A stretch of DNA of 64,000 bases from JAPOXR01 sp963664715 (GCA_963664715.2 CAXXUY010000002.1:310001-374000); one strand, 5' to 3'. Shown: positions 1 through 9,999, counted from the first letter of the stretch. The notes: generated by a model from the sequence alone, not told the origin. Program-made: numbers and translations.

Positions 1-307
1 ACTCACCTGCATGTTGAATGAATTCCGCAAGCACCGGCACCGGACGAGCGATCACGAATTGCGCCGGCAGGGGCTCATCATTGGATCGGGTCTCGTCGAG
101 GCCGCGAACAAGACGCACATCTCCGAGCGTCTCATGAGGTCCGGGATGCGCTGCGGGATCGCCGGTGGTCAGGCGGTGCTGACCTTCCGCTCGCCGGTGA
201 AATCCGGCCGCTTCGATTGCGCATGGGAGCGGATCATGCAGGCACGCGGACGCAATGGAGCGGCAAACGACAATCGAAACCAAATCTGTCAGCCCCTGGC
301 TGCGTGA
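1..307 (+). pseudogene. ISKra4-like transposase, C-terminal remnant
   Basis: Reading frame open from the left edge to a stop at 305-307, with a Met at 11. The translated segment carries GSGLVEAANK, then RSGMR, GGQAVLTFR and SGRFD.AW, which matches my memory of the conserved C-terminal end of ISKra4-family DDE transposases (GSG.VE..CK...RLKRSGMRW...GGQ.VL..R...QSGRFD.AW). Only about 100 codons are in the window, so it may continue to the left or be a fragment. Several expected residues are replaced (NK for CK, CG for W), which fits a decayed copy. No terminal inverted repeat is visible on its right side. Confidence 0.6.
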
Positions 308-464
308 GAGCATGGCGATGTCGCAATATGAGATTCACACCCCACGCAATGACAGTCATGCCTGCCGTGCTTGCGGACCGTCGCCCTTTCCTGGCGGCAT
401 TGGGCAGTCCGGACAGTCTTGAGTCGCCAAGCCTTCTCCCTGTTTCCCGAGACCCGTTGTGGTT

Positions 465-1181
465 TCAGGTGCCGTTGCTGCGTCTCTTTTGCCTGATCAG
501 GTTGAGGGTCTCGACAGCACCTGCAAATAGCACCGCTGCGTAGAGGTATTGCCTGTCGATATGATGGTGCAACCCGTCCGCCACCAAGGCCATTCCGACC
601 ATGGCAAGTATGGCCAATGCAAGCATCTTTGCCGATGGATGTCTCTCCACGAATGCAGACAGGCCTTCGGCAAAGAACATCATGACGACCACCGCCATGA
701 TGATGGCGAGGACCATGACCTCGATATGTTCTGCAATGCCAACTGCCGTGATGACGGAGTCGAGGGAAAAGACGATATCCAGGACGATAATCTGGCCGAT
801 CACGGACCAGAATCTCGCATGTTGCTTGCGGGAGGCGACGTGTTGCCTTTCAAGTTCGTTGAAAATCTCGTCAGCAGATTTCCAGATCAGGAACAACCCG
901 CCGGCAACCAGGATGATGTCACGCCAACTCAGTGCAAATCCGAACAAGGTTATCAACGGTTGAGTGAGAGACACGACCCACGAAATCGCAAAGAGGAGTG
1001 CGACCCGCATGAGCATTCCGAGTCCCAGTCCGAGAATGCGTGCCAGACGGCGCTGGTCGTCAGGAAGTCGTGATGCGGCGATCGATATGAACAGGACATT
1101 GTCCACCCCAAGCACGATCTCGATTATTGCGAGTGACACAAGGCTTGCCCAAACCTCGGGTTGAGCCATCAATTCAAGCAT
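465..1181 (-). CDS. TerC family integral membrane protein
   Basis: Predicted multi-pass inner-membrane protein of the TerC family, whose members are linked to metal-ion (often manganese) homeostasis or tellurite resistance. About 238 residues. The N-terminus has the family signature EIVLGVDNVLFISIAA, followed by several hydrophobic segments and the second acidic membrane motif LDIVFSLDSVITAVG. The start at 1181 is chosen because AGGAG lies a few bases upstream and the protein then begins MLELMAQ; a 14-residue longer frame exists but has no such signal. It lies downstream of pyc on the same strand, about 88 bp away, so the two could be co-transcribed. The substrate cannot be told from the sequence. 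Confidence 0.9.
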   Translation of the reverse strand: MLELMAQPEVWASLVSLAIIEIVLGVDNVLFISIAASRLPDDQRRLARILGLGLGMLMRVALLFAISWVVSLTQPLITLFGFALSWRDIILVAGGLFLIWKSADEIFNELERQHVASRKQHARFWSVIGQIIVLDIVFSLDSVITAVGIAEHIEVMVLAIIMAVVVMMFFAEGLSAFVERHPSAKMLALAILAMVGMALVADGLHHHIDRQYLYAAVLFAGAVETLNLIRQKRRSNGT

Positions 1182-1268
1182 TCGCCGCTCCTGATCGTGG
1201 ATGTGCCAACACGGCGCGGGCATCCCGGCCGGAAACAGACCGGGATGAACAGGTCGCCGATTGAGTCA

Positions 1269-4200
1269 CTATCCGTGTTCCTCGTCAGCGTTTTCAGGTG
1301 TGACCTCCGCCAGCAACTGCTTTGCTTCGAAGGACTGTCCTGGCTTGACGTGGATTACCGAGACCACTCCCGCAACTTCGCAGTAGACACCGACTTCCAT
1401 TTTCATCGCTTCTATCGTCAGGAGAATCTCACCCTTCTCGACATGCTGTCCATTCCGGACTGAAACTGAAGCGACTGTTCCTGGCATCGGCGCGCCGACA
1501 TGCGTCGGGTCAGCCGGGTCCGCCATGAGAGTCTGAGGTGCGGTTGCAGCTGCTGCCCTGTCGACAATGCGGATCGTGCGAGGCTGGCCGTTCAGCTCAA
1601 AGAACACTCTCACATAGCCATCCTCTCCGGTTTCGCCAATCGCCTGCAACTGGATTTCGAGTGTCTTGCCCGGGTCAATATCGACGCTGATGACCTCGCG
1701 AGGCTGCATTCCATAGAGAAACGTCCTTGTCGGGAGAGTCCGAACAGGTCCGAAATCCCGATGGTGCCCCATGTAATCGAGGAACACCGTCGGATACATG
1801 AGATAGCCGGCCAAGTCCTCGTCATCGACCTTGAATCCGTTCAACTGGGCCGAGAGTGAGCTGCGAGTTGATTCGATATCAACCGGCTCCAGCAACTCAC
1901 CTGGCCGTACGTCGATGGAGTCTTGCCCCTTGAGCACCTTCCGCTTCAATTTCTCCGGGAACCCACCCACCGGTTGCCCGATATTGCCCTTCATCAAGTC
2001 AACCACTGAAGATGGAAACGAAACCTCCGTATCTGGATCCTCAATCTGGCTTCTGGGCAGGTCCTGGCTTACCATCATCAACGCCATGTCACCGACGACC
2101 TTTGATGTCGGCGTGACTTTCACGATGTCGCCGAACATCAGGTTTGCCTCGGCGTAGGCGGCGGCAATTTCCGGCCAGCGATCCTGAAGGCCAAGCGATC
2201 TGGCCTGGGCCTTGAGATTTGAAAACTGGCCACCGGGCATTTCGTGAAGGAATATCTCCGAAGCTGGGGATGACAGGCCTTCGTCGAATGCGGAATACAG
2301 TACCCTGACATCGGCCCAGTATTCCGAGAGCTCCCTGACAGCGGCTATGTCGATCCCCGTATCCCGGTCTGACTTGGAGAGGGCTTCGATTATTGAGCCC
2401 ATGCAGGGTTGGGAGGTTCCACCAGAAAACGAATCGATCGCGGCATCTATGATGTCGGCACCCGCTTCTGCCGCTGCCAGCACGGTGGCAATGCCCATTC
2501 CGCTGGTATCGTGGGTGTGAAGGTGCAATGGCAGACCGACTTCATCCTTGAGGCTTCGAACCAGCAATCGTGCTGCGGCTGGTTTCAGGACTCCTGACAT
2601 GTCCTTGATGGCGAGGATGTGAGCGCCGGCGTCTTTCAGCTCCCTGCCCAGGGATACGTAGTAGCCAAGATCGTATTTCGAGCGTTCGGGGTTCGAAATG
2701 TCGCCGGTATAGCAAATGGCCGCTTCGCAGATCTTGCCGGTTTCGAGCACGGCATCCATGGCGACCCGCATGTTGGCAATCCAGTTGAGGCTGTCAAAGA
2801 CCCTGAAGACGTCAACGCCGGTGATCGCAGCCTGCCGCACAAAGAACTGGATCACATTGTCGGGGTAGTTCGAGTATCCGACTCCATTGGAAGCACGCAG
2901 CAGCATCTGCGCCATGATGTTCGGGGCACGTGAGCGAATGTCCCGCAATCTCTGCCAGGGACATTCCTTCAGGAACCGGTAAGCGACATCAAAGGATGCG
3001 CCGCCCCAGCATTCGAGCGAGAACAGTTCGGGCATGTTGCAGGAATACGCTTCCGCAGACTGAACGATGTCGAAGGAGCGCATGCGAGTGGCCAGAATAG
3101 ATTGATGCGCGTCACGCATCGTCGTGTCGGTCACCAGCAACCGGTCCTGGCCCAGAACCCAGTCAGCCAGCCCTTCCGGACCGCGCGAGTCCAGTACATG
3201 CTTGGGTGTTTCCTTCGGGATGCCATTCTTCGGCAGCGGAGGCCTTGGCGTTCTCGACTTGGCCGGCGGTCTCAGTCTTCCGGTGGTTTCCGGATTTCCG
3301 TTGACCGTAACGTCGGCAATGTATCTCAATATCTTCGTTGCCCGATCCCTCCGTTTCCTGAAGGTAAACAGTTCGGGTGTCTCGTCGATGAACCGTGTCG
3401 AATACTCGTTTGAAAGAAAGGACGGGTGGCTTAACAAGTTTTCGACGAAAGCAATGTTGGTCGCAACACCCCTTATCCTGAATTCGCGCAGTGCACGGCC
3501 CATCCGCGCAATCGCGTCGTCCGGGGTCGGTGCCCATGCAGTGACCTTTACAAGAAGGGAGTCGTAGAAGCGTGTGATCACGCCGCCGGAGTAAGCCGTG
3601 CCTTCGTCAAGGCGTATGCCCATTCCGGTTGCAGACCGATAGGCGACAATTCGTCCGTAGTCTGGTATGAAGCTGTTCGACGGATCCTCGGTGGTAATCC
3701 GGGTTTGTATCGCGTGACCCTTCAGCGATATGTCTTCCTGGTTTCCGATCCCCGTCGCTTCCTGGAACGATGCTCCCTGGGCAATGAGGATCTGGGCCTT
3801 GACGATGTCGATTCCTGTCACTTCCTCAGTCACCGTATGCTCGACCTGGATCCTGGGATTGACCTCGATGAAGTGGAATTTGCCGGTCTCGGCATCGAGC
3901 AGAAACTCGACCGTGCCAGCGTTAACGTAGCCGGTATGCTTCGCTATCCTGAGTCCGTAATCACAAACGGTTGTTCTCTGCAGTTCGGTCAGGAAAGGTG
4001 CGGGCGCCCTCTCCACGATCTTCTGGTTGCGTCGCTGGATCGAGCAGTCCCTCTCGAATAGATGGAAGACGTTTCCCTGCGAATCTCCCAGGATCTGGAC
4101 CTCGACATGCTTGGCGTTCGTGATGAGTTTCTCCAGAAAGCACAGGTCATTGCCGAACGAGGTCCTTGCCTCGCTGCGACCCTCCGTGACACTGCCTTCC

Positions 4201-4739
4201 AGCCCATCAGGAGACTCGATTCTCCTCATTCCGCGGCCACCGCCTCCCCACGCCGCCTTGAGCATCAGCGGGTAGCCGACAGAATCAGCCATCTTCCGGA
4301 TGGTCTGCATGTCCTTCGGCAGGGGCTCTGTCGCCGGGATTACGGGAACTCTTGCATCGATTGCGACCTGGCGGGCGGATGACTTGTTGCCAAGCATCCG
4401 CATGGTCCTGCTGCTTGGACCGATGAACCCGATTCCTGCGCGGCTGCAGGCATCCACGAGTTCGGGGTTTTCGGATAGCAGTCCGTAGCCGGGATGGATG
4501 GCATCGGCGCCAGAGTTCTTCGCCACACGCAGGATTTCCGGAATGGACAGATATGCCTCGACCGGGCCAAGGTCCGATCCTATCCGGTAGGCCTCGTCCG
4601 ACTTGAACCTGTGGAGAGAGAGCTTGTCTTCCTCTGCAAACACGGCAACCGTTCTCTTGCCAAGTTCATTTGCCGCGCGCATGATCCGAACGGCAATTTC
4701 GCCGCGGTTCGCGATCAGGATTTTCTTGAATTCCGTCAT
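1269..4739 (-). CDS. pyc: pyruvate carboxylase
   Basis: Biotin enzyme that carboxylates pyruvate to oxaloacetate (anaplerosis) at the cost of ATP and bicarbonate. About 1156 residues, the normal length of the single-chain enzyme. Domains in order: biotin carboxylase/ATP-grasp (about 1-450, starting FKKILIANRGEIAVR, with glycine loop GGGGRGMR), carboxyltransferase TIM barrel (about 530-800, DTTMRDAHQSILATRMR and the HLHTHDTSG metal site), the PYC tetramerisation/OADA region, and a C-terminal biotinyl domain with EAMKMEVG, the biotin lysine being about residue 1113. The start is placed at MTEFKKIL (4739); a frame 22 codons longer has no family similarity. Complete, with no frameshift seen. Confidence 0.97.
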   Translation of the reverse strand: MTEFKKILIANRGEIAVRIMRAANELGKRTVAVFAEEDKLSLHRFKSDEAYRIGSDLGPVEAYLSIPEILRVAKNSGADAIHPGYGLLSENPELVDACSRAGIGFIGPSSRTMRMLGNKSSARQVAIDARVPVIPATEPLPKDMQTIRKMADSVGYPLMLKAAWGGGGRGMRRIESPDGLEGSVTEGRSEARTSFGNDLCFLEKLITNAKHVEVQILGDSQGNVFHLFERDCSIQRRNQKIVERAPAPFLTELQRTTVCDYGLRIAKHTGYVNAGTVEFLLDAETGKFHFIEVNPRIQVEHTVTEEVTGIDIVKAQILIAQGASFQEATGIGNQEDISLKGHAIQTRITTEDPSNSFIPDYGRIVAYRSATGMGIRLDEGTAYSGGVITRFYDSLLVKVTAWAPTPDDAIARMGRALREFRIRGVATNIAFVENLLSHPSFLSNEYSTRFIDETPELFTFRKRRDRATKILRYIADVTVNGNPETTGRLRPPAKSRTPRPPLPKNGIPKETPKHVLDSRGPEGLADWVLGQDRLLVTDTTMRDAHQSILATRMRSFDIVQSAEAYSCNMPELFSLECWGGASFDVAYRFLKECPWQRLRDIRSRAPNIMAQMLLRASNGVGYSNYPDNVIQFFVRQAAITGVDVFRVFDSLNWIANMRVAMDAVLETGKICEAAICYTGDISNPERSKYDLGYYVSLGRELKDAGAHILAIKDMSGVLKPAAARLLVRSLKDEVGLPLHLHTHDTSGMGIATVLAAAEAGADIIDAAIDSFSGGTSQPCMGSIIEALSKSDRDTGIDIAAVRELSEYWADVRVLYSAFDEGLSSPASEIFLHEMPGGQFSNLKAQARSLGLQDRWPEIAAAYAEANLMFGDIVKVTPTSKVVGDMALMMVSQDLPRSQIEDPDTEVSFPSSVVDLMKGNIGQPVGGFPEKLKRKVLKGQDSIDVRPGELLEPVDIESTRSSLSAQLNGFKVDDEDLAGYLMYPTVFLDYMGHHRDFGPVRTLPTRTFLYGMQPREVISVDIDPGKTLEIQLQAIGETGEDGYVRVFFELNGQPRTIRIVDRAAAATAPQTLMADPADPTHVGAPMPGTVASVSVRNGQHVEKGEILLTIEAMKMEVGVYCEVAGVVSVIHVKPGQSFEAKQLLAEVTPENADEEHG

Positions 4740-4942
4740 TTGCCACCCGTACTCCGAAGCGCATTCCGCTCGGCCAGAACGCTGGTATGGCAGTGTTCCG
4801 GCCAAGGATAAAGAAATCTGGTCAACTCGGGTGTCGTCATTCCAACAAATGACGTTCTATGTCCATACGCTGAAAATCCGGAAACAGAACATATCAAGAA
4901 CTTTTTCTTTCCCTGCGGCATTCTTTGCGGTAATTGACCAAA

Positions 4943-7303
4943 ATGGCACAGCTACTTCCCGGAGAAATGCCGGCCGGCCACAACTCGGCATCGTCCGATC
5001 GAGAATTGGGTGCGGTCGCTGATATTGCACCCTATCTTCAGGGACTTAATCCCCGGCAGAGGGAGGCGGTTGAGACCCTGGACGGACCTGTTCTGGTGCT
5101 GGCGGGCGCCGGTACAGGCAAGACAAGGACGCTGACAACGCGGATTGCCCACTTGCTGTGTTCAGGCCGGGCATGGCCATCCCAGATCCTGGCGGTCACC
5201 TTCACAAACAAGGCGGCTGCAGAAATGCGCGAGCGCGTTGACATGATTTCGACGTTGCAGGTCGATGCACTTCCCTGGCTGGGAACATTCCATGCGATTT
5301 CGGCCAAGATCCTTCGACGCCACGCAGAACTCGCCGGGAGGAACCAGAATTTCACCATACTGGATACCGATGATCAGGTTCGTCTGCTCAAGCAACTGGT
5401 CCAGGCGGAAGACATTGATGAGAAGCGTTGGCCTGCGCGTCAACTCGCAGCGATCATTGACAGGTGGAAGAACCAGTGCTGGTTGCCTCCCGATGTTCCC
5501 GCAACATTTGCGGGTTTGTACAACGGCAATGCAGTTCGCTTGTACAGGCTGTACCAGGAGCGGTTGGAAACCCTGAACGCTGTGGATTTCGGCGACCTGA
5601 TCCTGCTGGTGGTCGAACTGCTTCGGACGAACGAAGACCTGCTCTCGGAATACCAGCGCCGCTTTCGGTTCATCCTTGTCGATGAATACCAGGACATCAA
5701 CACTGCCCAATACCTGTGGCTCCGGTTGTTTGCGCAGAGGCATAGCAACATTTGCTGCGTGGGTGACGAGGACCAGTCGATCTACGGGTGGCGGGGCGCT
5801 GACGTGAACAACATTCTTGACTTTGAGCGCAGTTTTCCCGGCGCAAAGGTCATCCGGCTCGAGCAGAACTACCGCTCCACATCGCATATTCTGGCTGCCG
5901 CCAGCGTACTGATCGGACACAACAACGACCGGTTGGGCAAGACGCTCTGGACGGATGTTTCGGGCGGGGAAAAGGTTCGTCTCATCGGTCACTGGGATGG
6001 AGCAGCGGAGGCAAGCTGGATCGGTGGTGAAATAGAGGCGCTGGTCTACGGGGCAGGGCGCCGCCGAAAATTCAACCATTCCGAGATAGCTATACTCGTA
6101 CGTGCCTCATTTCTCATGAGGGAAATTGAAGAGCGCTTCCTGTCGCTTGGCCTACCTTACAGGGTGATCGGCGGACCAAGGTTTTATGAACGAAAGGAAA
6201 TCCGCGACGCGCTTGCCTATTTCCGACTGGTGGTTTCCAGTTCGCATGACCTGGCATTTGAAAGAGTGGTCAATCTTCCGAAAAGAGGAATTGGTGAAAA
6301 GGCGCAAATCACGATTCGAAACGCCGCGAGGAGTTCAGGCATTTCCATGTTTGACGCTGCCAAGGCCCTGTTGGGCACGAACGCGTTCAAGGGGCGGACT
6401 GCAATTGGCCTGCACGAGTTCGTGTCGAACATAGAGAGATGGCATTCCGAATTGCACCGAAAGGAAGCGAACCATGTCGAATTTGCAGGCCAGATCATTG
6501 ATGAGTCGGGATTGGTCCAGATGTGGCTCAATATGGCAACTCCTGAAGCCGAAGGCAGGGTCGAAAACCTGAAGGAACTGGTGAAGTCACTTGAAGATTT
6601 CGACAATCTCCAGGGATTTCTCGAGCATGTCTCTCTTGTTTTCGAGAATCTCGAGGATACCGATGGAGAAAAGGTCTCAATCATGACCCTTCACGCCGCG
6701 AAGGGCCTGGAATTCCCGGTCGTGTTCCTTCCAGGCTGGGAAGAAGGGATATTTCCATCGAAACGAACCCTTGATGAAGAGCCTCTGCGCGGCCTGGAGG
6801 AAGAACGACGACTTGCATATGTCGGAATCACGCGTGCCCAGGAACTCTGCATTGTCTCCTGTGCTGCATCCCGTCGCAATTACGGTGAATTGAATTCACA
6901 GGCACAGTCGCGGTTTATCGATGAACTTCCTGACAGTGAAATCGAGATACTTTCCCCGCCGGGATTGATGGGGACGTCGTTCAATAGAAGCGGCGGGTTT
7001 GGTGAGTTGTCCGGCGAACTGTCGTCGCTAGCGGAACGCAGCCTGTCCAGCGGTTATTCGTCACCCGGATTCAAGAGGCTGGTCCAACGGTCGCAGGAAC
7101 GCAGGGGCGCGGTCCCGCAATCGCGGCGCGTGGAAGCCGCCCTACCAACATTTGCAACTGGTGACCGGATTTTCCACGAAAAGTTTGGATACGGGATCGT
7201 CCAGGCGCAGGAGGGTGACAAGCTGGTCATCGAATTTGATTGCTCGGGAACCAAACACATCATGGCAGGTTTTGTCTCCCCGGCCGAAAGGCAGGGAACA
7301 TAG
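4943..7303 (+). CDS. ATP-dependent DNA helicase, UvrD/PcrA type
   Basis: Superfamily 1A 3'-5' DNA helicase used in repair and replication restart. About 786 residues. Motif Ia/Walker A AGAGTGKT (about 54-61), motif II DEYQDIN, motif III GDEDQSIYGWRGAD, motif IV EQNYRS, motif V TLHAAKGLEFPVVF, motif VI EERRLAYVGITRA. The C-terminus (DRIFHEKFGYGIVQAQEGDKL) is the Tudor-like RNA-polymerase-interacting tail typical of UvrD/PcrA, so RecB or Rep assignments are less likely. ATG at 4943 is used; an upstream in-frame TTG at 4934 is the alternative. Divergent from pyc, with about 200 bp between their starts. Confidence 0.95.
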   Translation: MAQLLPGEMPAGHNSASSDRELGAVADIAPYLQGLNPRQREAVETLDGPVLVLAGAGTGKTRTLTTRIAHLLCSGRAWPSQILAVTFTNKAAAEMRERVDMISTLQVDALPWLGTFHAISAKILRRHAELAGRNQNFTILDTDDQVRLLKQLVQAEDIDEKRWPARQLAAIIDRWKNQCWLPPDVPATFAGLYNGNAVRLYRLYQERLETLNAVDFGDLILLVVELLRTNEDLLSEYQRRFRFILVDEYQDINTAQYLWLRLFAQRHSNICCVGDEDQSIYGWRGADVNNILDFERSFPGAKVIRLEQNYRSTSHILAAASVLIGHNNDRLGKTLWTDVSGGEKVRLIGHWDGAAEASWIGGEIEALVYGAGRRRKFNHSEIAILVRASFLMREIEERFLSLGLPYRVIGGPRFYERKEIRDALAYFRLVVSSSHDLAFERVVNLPKRGIGEKAQITIRNAARSSGISMFDAAKALLGTNAFKGRTAIGLHEFVSNIERWHSELHRKEANHVEFAGQIIDESGLVQMWLNMATPEAEGRVENLKELVKSLEDFDNLQGFLEHVSLVFENLEDTDGEKVSIMTLHAAKGLEFPVVFLPGWEEGIFPSKRTLDEEPLRGLEEERRLAYVGITRAQELCIVSCAASRRNYGELNSQAQSRFIDELPDSEIEILSPPGLMGTSFNRSGGFGELSGELSSLAERSLSSGYSSPGFKRLVQRSQERRGAVPQSRRVEAALPTFATGDRIFHEKFGYGIVQAQEGDKLVIEFDCSGTKHIMAGFVSPAERQGT

Positions 7304-7370
7304 AGTGTGGCCGCTGTGAAACGATCCCGATCGCGACCGGGTGCCGCAGGGGTCGGGTGGTACTAGCAGG

Positions 7371-7406
7371 TTCGGCGAAACGGGATAGGAGTGCCGCTTC
7401 GCCGAA
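7371..7406. repeat. inverted repeat downstream of the helicase gene
   Basis: Perfect 9-bp arms TTCGGCGAA and TTCGCCGAA separated by 18 nt. It lies between the helicase stop (7303) and the end of the DUF1127 gene on the other strand (7505), so it could act as a bidirectional terminator or mRNA-stabilising hairpin. There is no T-tract next to it, so the terminator role is unproven. The rest of 7304-7504 shows nothing recognisable. Confidence 0.4.
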
Positions 7407-7504
7407 TGCCCTGTTCATACCGGTGTACACTGTCTGCAGGCGGGGTCGATCGCAGGCAGCGTGACCAGGCCGGGGACCGGTCGGTCGTGGCTTGGCGCCT
7501 TGGA

Positions 7505-7726
7505 CTATTTCGTTCCACCGATTGCGGCTTCGTGTGCAATCTCGTTGATCATCCACCGGGAAATGCCGATATCAGCCAGTTCTCTGTCGGAAAGACCATC
7601 GAGTTCCCGCTTCGTTTGCTTGTACACTCTGTACATCTTCCAGGCGTCAACCATCGACCGGAGTTTCGCGGCCATGAGTTCACGCAAATGGATGCCGGAG
7701 TGCAGGCTTGCAGTGTATGTGGTCAT
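7505..7726 (-). CDS. small DUF1127 (YjiS-like) protein
   Basis: Protein of 73 residues. The C-terminal half matches the DUF1127 pattern: RVYKQTKRELDGLSDRELADIGISRWMI, i.e. R....L..L.DR.L.DIG..R..I. Such proteins are short, arginine-rich and common in Alphaproteobacteria; in some species they affect RNA turnover, phosphate or carbon metabolism, but the role here is unknown. It stands alone, convergent with the helicase gene. The 229 bp on its other side, up to the Mrp start at 7956, holds no supported gene and presumably the two divergent promoters. Confidence 0.85.
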   Translation of the reverse strand: MTTYTASLHSGIHLRELMAAKLRSMVDAWKMYRVYKQTKRELDGLSDRELADIGISRWMINEIAHEAAIGGTK

Positions 7727-7955
7727 GCTCGTATCCTCTGCTGGATTATGACTGCCGCCTCTTGCTGACGGCCGAACTAGGCCAACATATCGGTGCTGTT
7801 ACCCATGCAATCAATCAACGATTGGGCAATGCAGGATTGCGAAAATTGCAATGTGGCTGCTGCTATCAGTGGACTTCGCGTTCTTGCTGACTATTGTCGG
7901 CACACGACCCGACTTCGGTTGCGTCGATAGAGATGATTTGCACAGAGCGACCTTC

Positions 7956-9017
7956 ATGCCCGTATCCAAGGACAGAGTGCTTGCCGAACTGAAGAGTGTT
8001 ACGGTTCCGGACGGAGGTGACATCGTGTCACTGGGTATGGTTCGGGCGTTAACATGTGACGGCGGAACGGTCAGCTTTGTCCTGGAAGTGCCCCGGGAAC
8101 AGGCAAGCTCTATGGATCCGGTTCGGTCTGCAGCAGAGCGTGTCGTCAGGAATATACCGGGGGTCGACAGGGTAACTGCGGTGCTGACTTCGCATCAGGA
8201 CAAAGATTCTTCTGGGGCTGGTCAACCACCAAATCTGCGAGTTGGTCGTCACCCGACCGGTGGAACCGCAAAGGTTGCGCTGCCCGGGGTGAAGGACGTC
8301 ATAGCCGTTGCTTCCGGCAAGGGCGGGGTGGGCAAGTCAACTGTCGCGTCAAATCTTGCCGTTGCCATGGCCCGGCGGGGAATCAGGACCGGTCTGCTTG
8401 ACGCAGACATACATGGCCCTTCGCTCCCGATGATGATGGGCGTGTCCGCACGACCGGAGTCTCCGGATGGCAACACTATCAGGCCACTGACCGTGCACGG
8501 CGTTGTGATGATGTCGATTGGATTGCTGCTGCCGCGCGACGAAGCAGTCATTTGGCGGGGGCCGATGATGATGGGAGCGTTGCAACAGATGCTCCAACAG
8601 GTCGAATGGGGTGAACTGGATGTCCTGATCGTCGATCTTCCACCCGGAACCGGCGACGTGCAATTGACACTGTGCCAGCGATTTACGCTTCGCGGTGCAG
8701 TCATTGTGTGCACGCCACAGGACGTTGCCCTTCTAGACGCCCGCCGGGCAATTGCCATGTTCAACAAGCTCAACGCGCCGGTGCTTGGATTGATCGAGAA
8801 CATGTCATTCTTCGATTGCCCGCATTGCGGGGAAAGATCTGACCTGTTCGGTGCCGGAGGCGCACGACGCGCTGCTGGAGAGATGCGTATCCCGTTTCTC
8901 GGTCAGATCCCGATTGACATTTCCGTGCGAGCAGCCGGCGACGCAGGGCGCCCGGCGGTCATGGATGACGAACGCCTGGCAGGTTTCTTCGATTCAATTT
9001 CCGACTTGCTGATCTGA
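7956..9017 (+). CDS. mrp: Mrp/ApbC/NBP35 family Fe-S cluster carrier ATPase
   Basis: Cytosolic P-loop ATPase that binds and hands on Fe-S clusters. About 353 residues. An N-terminal MIP18/DUF59-like domain (about 1-80) is followed by the deviant Walker A GKGGVGKS (about 121-128), a switch DADIHGPS, IVDLPPGTGDVQLT, and the conserved CPHC pair (in NMSFFDCPHCGE) that holds a bridging cluster in dimers. The start MPVSKDRVLAEL at 7956 is preferred because the 35 upstream codons in the same frame have no family similarity. It lies directly upstream of the dcw leader, about 490 bp from mraZ. Confidence 0.93.
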   Translation: MPVSKDRVLAELKSVTVPDGGDIVSLGMVRALTCDGGTVSFVLEVPREQASSMDPVRSAAERVVRNIPGVDRVTAVLTSHQDKDSSGAGQPPNLRVGRHPTGGTAKVALPGVKDVIAVASGKGGVGKSTVASNLAVAMARRGIRTGLLDADIHGPSLPMMMGVSARPESPDGNTIRPLTVHGVVMMSIGLLLPRDEAVIWRGPMMMGALQQMLQQVEWGELDVLIVDLPPGTGDVQLTLCQRFTLRGAVIVCTPQDVALLDARRAIAMFNKLNAPVLGLIENMSFFDCPHCGERSDLFGAGGARRAAGEMRIPFLGQIPIDISVRAAGDAGRPAVMDDERLAGFFDSISDLLI

Positions 9018-9162
9018 TAGCCGTTGCGGTTGCTCCTGCGGGAATGCAGCCGGACAAGTTGCATTTGTTCGCCTGCTGTGGGATGAAATCCCGTTCATGC
9101 CCTAACATTGTTTTGCTGCCAATCTTGAAGTTGGAAAGATATCAACAAAAAATTGTCTTATA

Positions 9163-9190
9163 TTGACAAGAATAGGAAGTAAATTACAAT
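9163..9190 (+). promoter_or_regulatory. sigma70-like promoter for the dcw cluster
   Basis: TTGACA (9163-9168), 16-nt spacer, TACAAT (9185-9190), inside a visibly AT-rich tract (about 9135-9215) in an otherwise GC-rich neighbourhood. It points toward mraZ, which starts at 9505, so the transcript would have an untranslated leader of about 300 nt. TTGTC (9153-9157) and GACAA (9165-9169) form a small inverted repeat over the -35 box that might be an operator. No obvious cluster of MraZ-type TGGG repeats was found in the leader. The interval 9018-9504 holds no supported gene. Confidence 0.6.
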
Positions 9191-9504
9191 ATATAGATCA
9201 ATAGTGATGAAATAGACACGGGACGTCCAAAGCGGTCGGTTTCCAGTGCCAATTCGATCATTCCCGTCAAATACCATCAAAACCCATGATATGCATAGTG
9301 CATCGACTTGTTTGCTGAGGCAGTTTTCGCGCAGGCAGGTCGGGTTTAGTGAACAAGTATCGAGCAGTGGCAATCCTTGGCCGTTCCTGACCGTCCATAA
9401 TCCTCCCCCCCTTCCTTAAGGACACGGAACGGCCAAGGGGCCTGCCGGAGCAGACGGCGCCATCCAAGATCTCTGCAGGGTAGCAATTCAGGGGACTGGT
9501 TCAG

Positions 9505-9999
9505 TTGGATCTCGCATTCAGGGGCGAAAGCCTGCACAAGGTCGATCAGAAGGGGCGCGTGTCAATTCCCGCGGACTTTCGGCAGATCATTGCGCGGGGC
9601 GACCCGGACTGCGCTCCAGGGGAGTGCCCGAGATTCACTATTGTCTACGGCGATGACAGGCTCTCCTGCCTGAAGTGCTACACTGAAGATGCCATTCGCC
9701 GAATAGATGTGGAAATCTCTGACCTTCCCAGGTCTTCTGACGAACGGCGATATCTTCAGCATTTCTACCAGACGCGCTCGGTACGCGTGACACTCGATCC
9801 GACAGGCAGGCTGGTATTGTCCAGCGCCCTCAAGGAGAAGGTGAAGTTTGAAGAGCAGGTCTGGTTCGCAGGGACGGGAGATTCCTTTGAAATCTGGGGC
9901 TCGGAGTCTTACCGGCAGCATTGCTCGAATCTGCAGTCAATGTTCCGGGACGGAGATTCAGTCCAGGATCCAATGTCCCTGATTGAATCCAACTACTAG
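9505..9999 (+). CDS. mraZ: transcriptional regulator MraZ
   Basis: DNA-binding AbrB-fold protein that heads dcw clusters and represses them in the bacteria studied. 164 residues with the two family repeats: LDSKGR-like HKVDQKGRVSIPADFR near residue 12 and the second, VTLDPTGRLVLSSALKE, about residue 95. The start is a TTG. The gene is first in the cluster, 36 bp before rsmH. The insert between the two repeats contains CAPGECPRF and CLKC, giving a cysteine content higher than I expect for MraZ. Identification rests on position and both repeats. Confidence 0.93.
   Translation: MDLAFRGESLHKVDQKGRVSIPADFRQIIARGDPDCAPGECPRFTIVYGDDRLSCLKCYTEDAIRRIDVEISDLPRSSDERRYLQHFYQTRSVRVTLDPTGRLVLSSALKEKVKFEEQVWFAGTGDSFEIWGSESYRQHCSNLQSMFRDGDSVQDPMSLIESNY

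Noticed and set aside
2619..2933. Open frames antisense to pyc and many others opposite long genes
   Set aside because: They mirror the codon pattern of the real genes, lack family similarity and have no start signals.
5162..6079. 305-codon open frame antisense to the helicase gene
   Set aside because: Lies wholly inside a clear UvrD/PcrA gene on the other strand and shows no recognisable domain.
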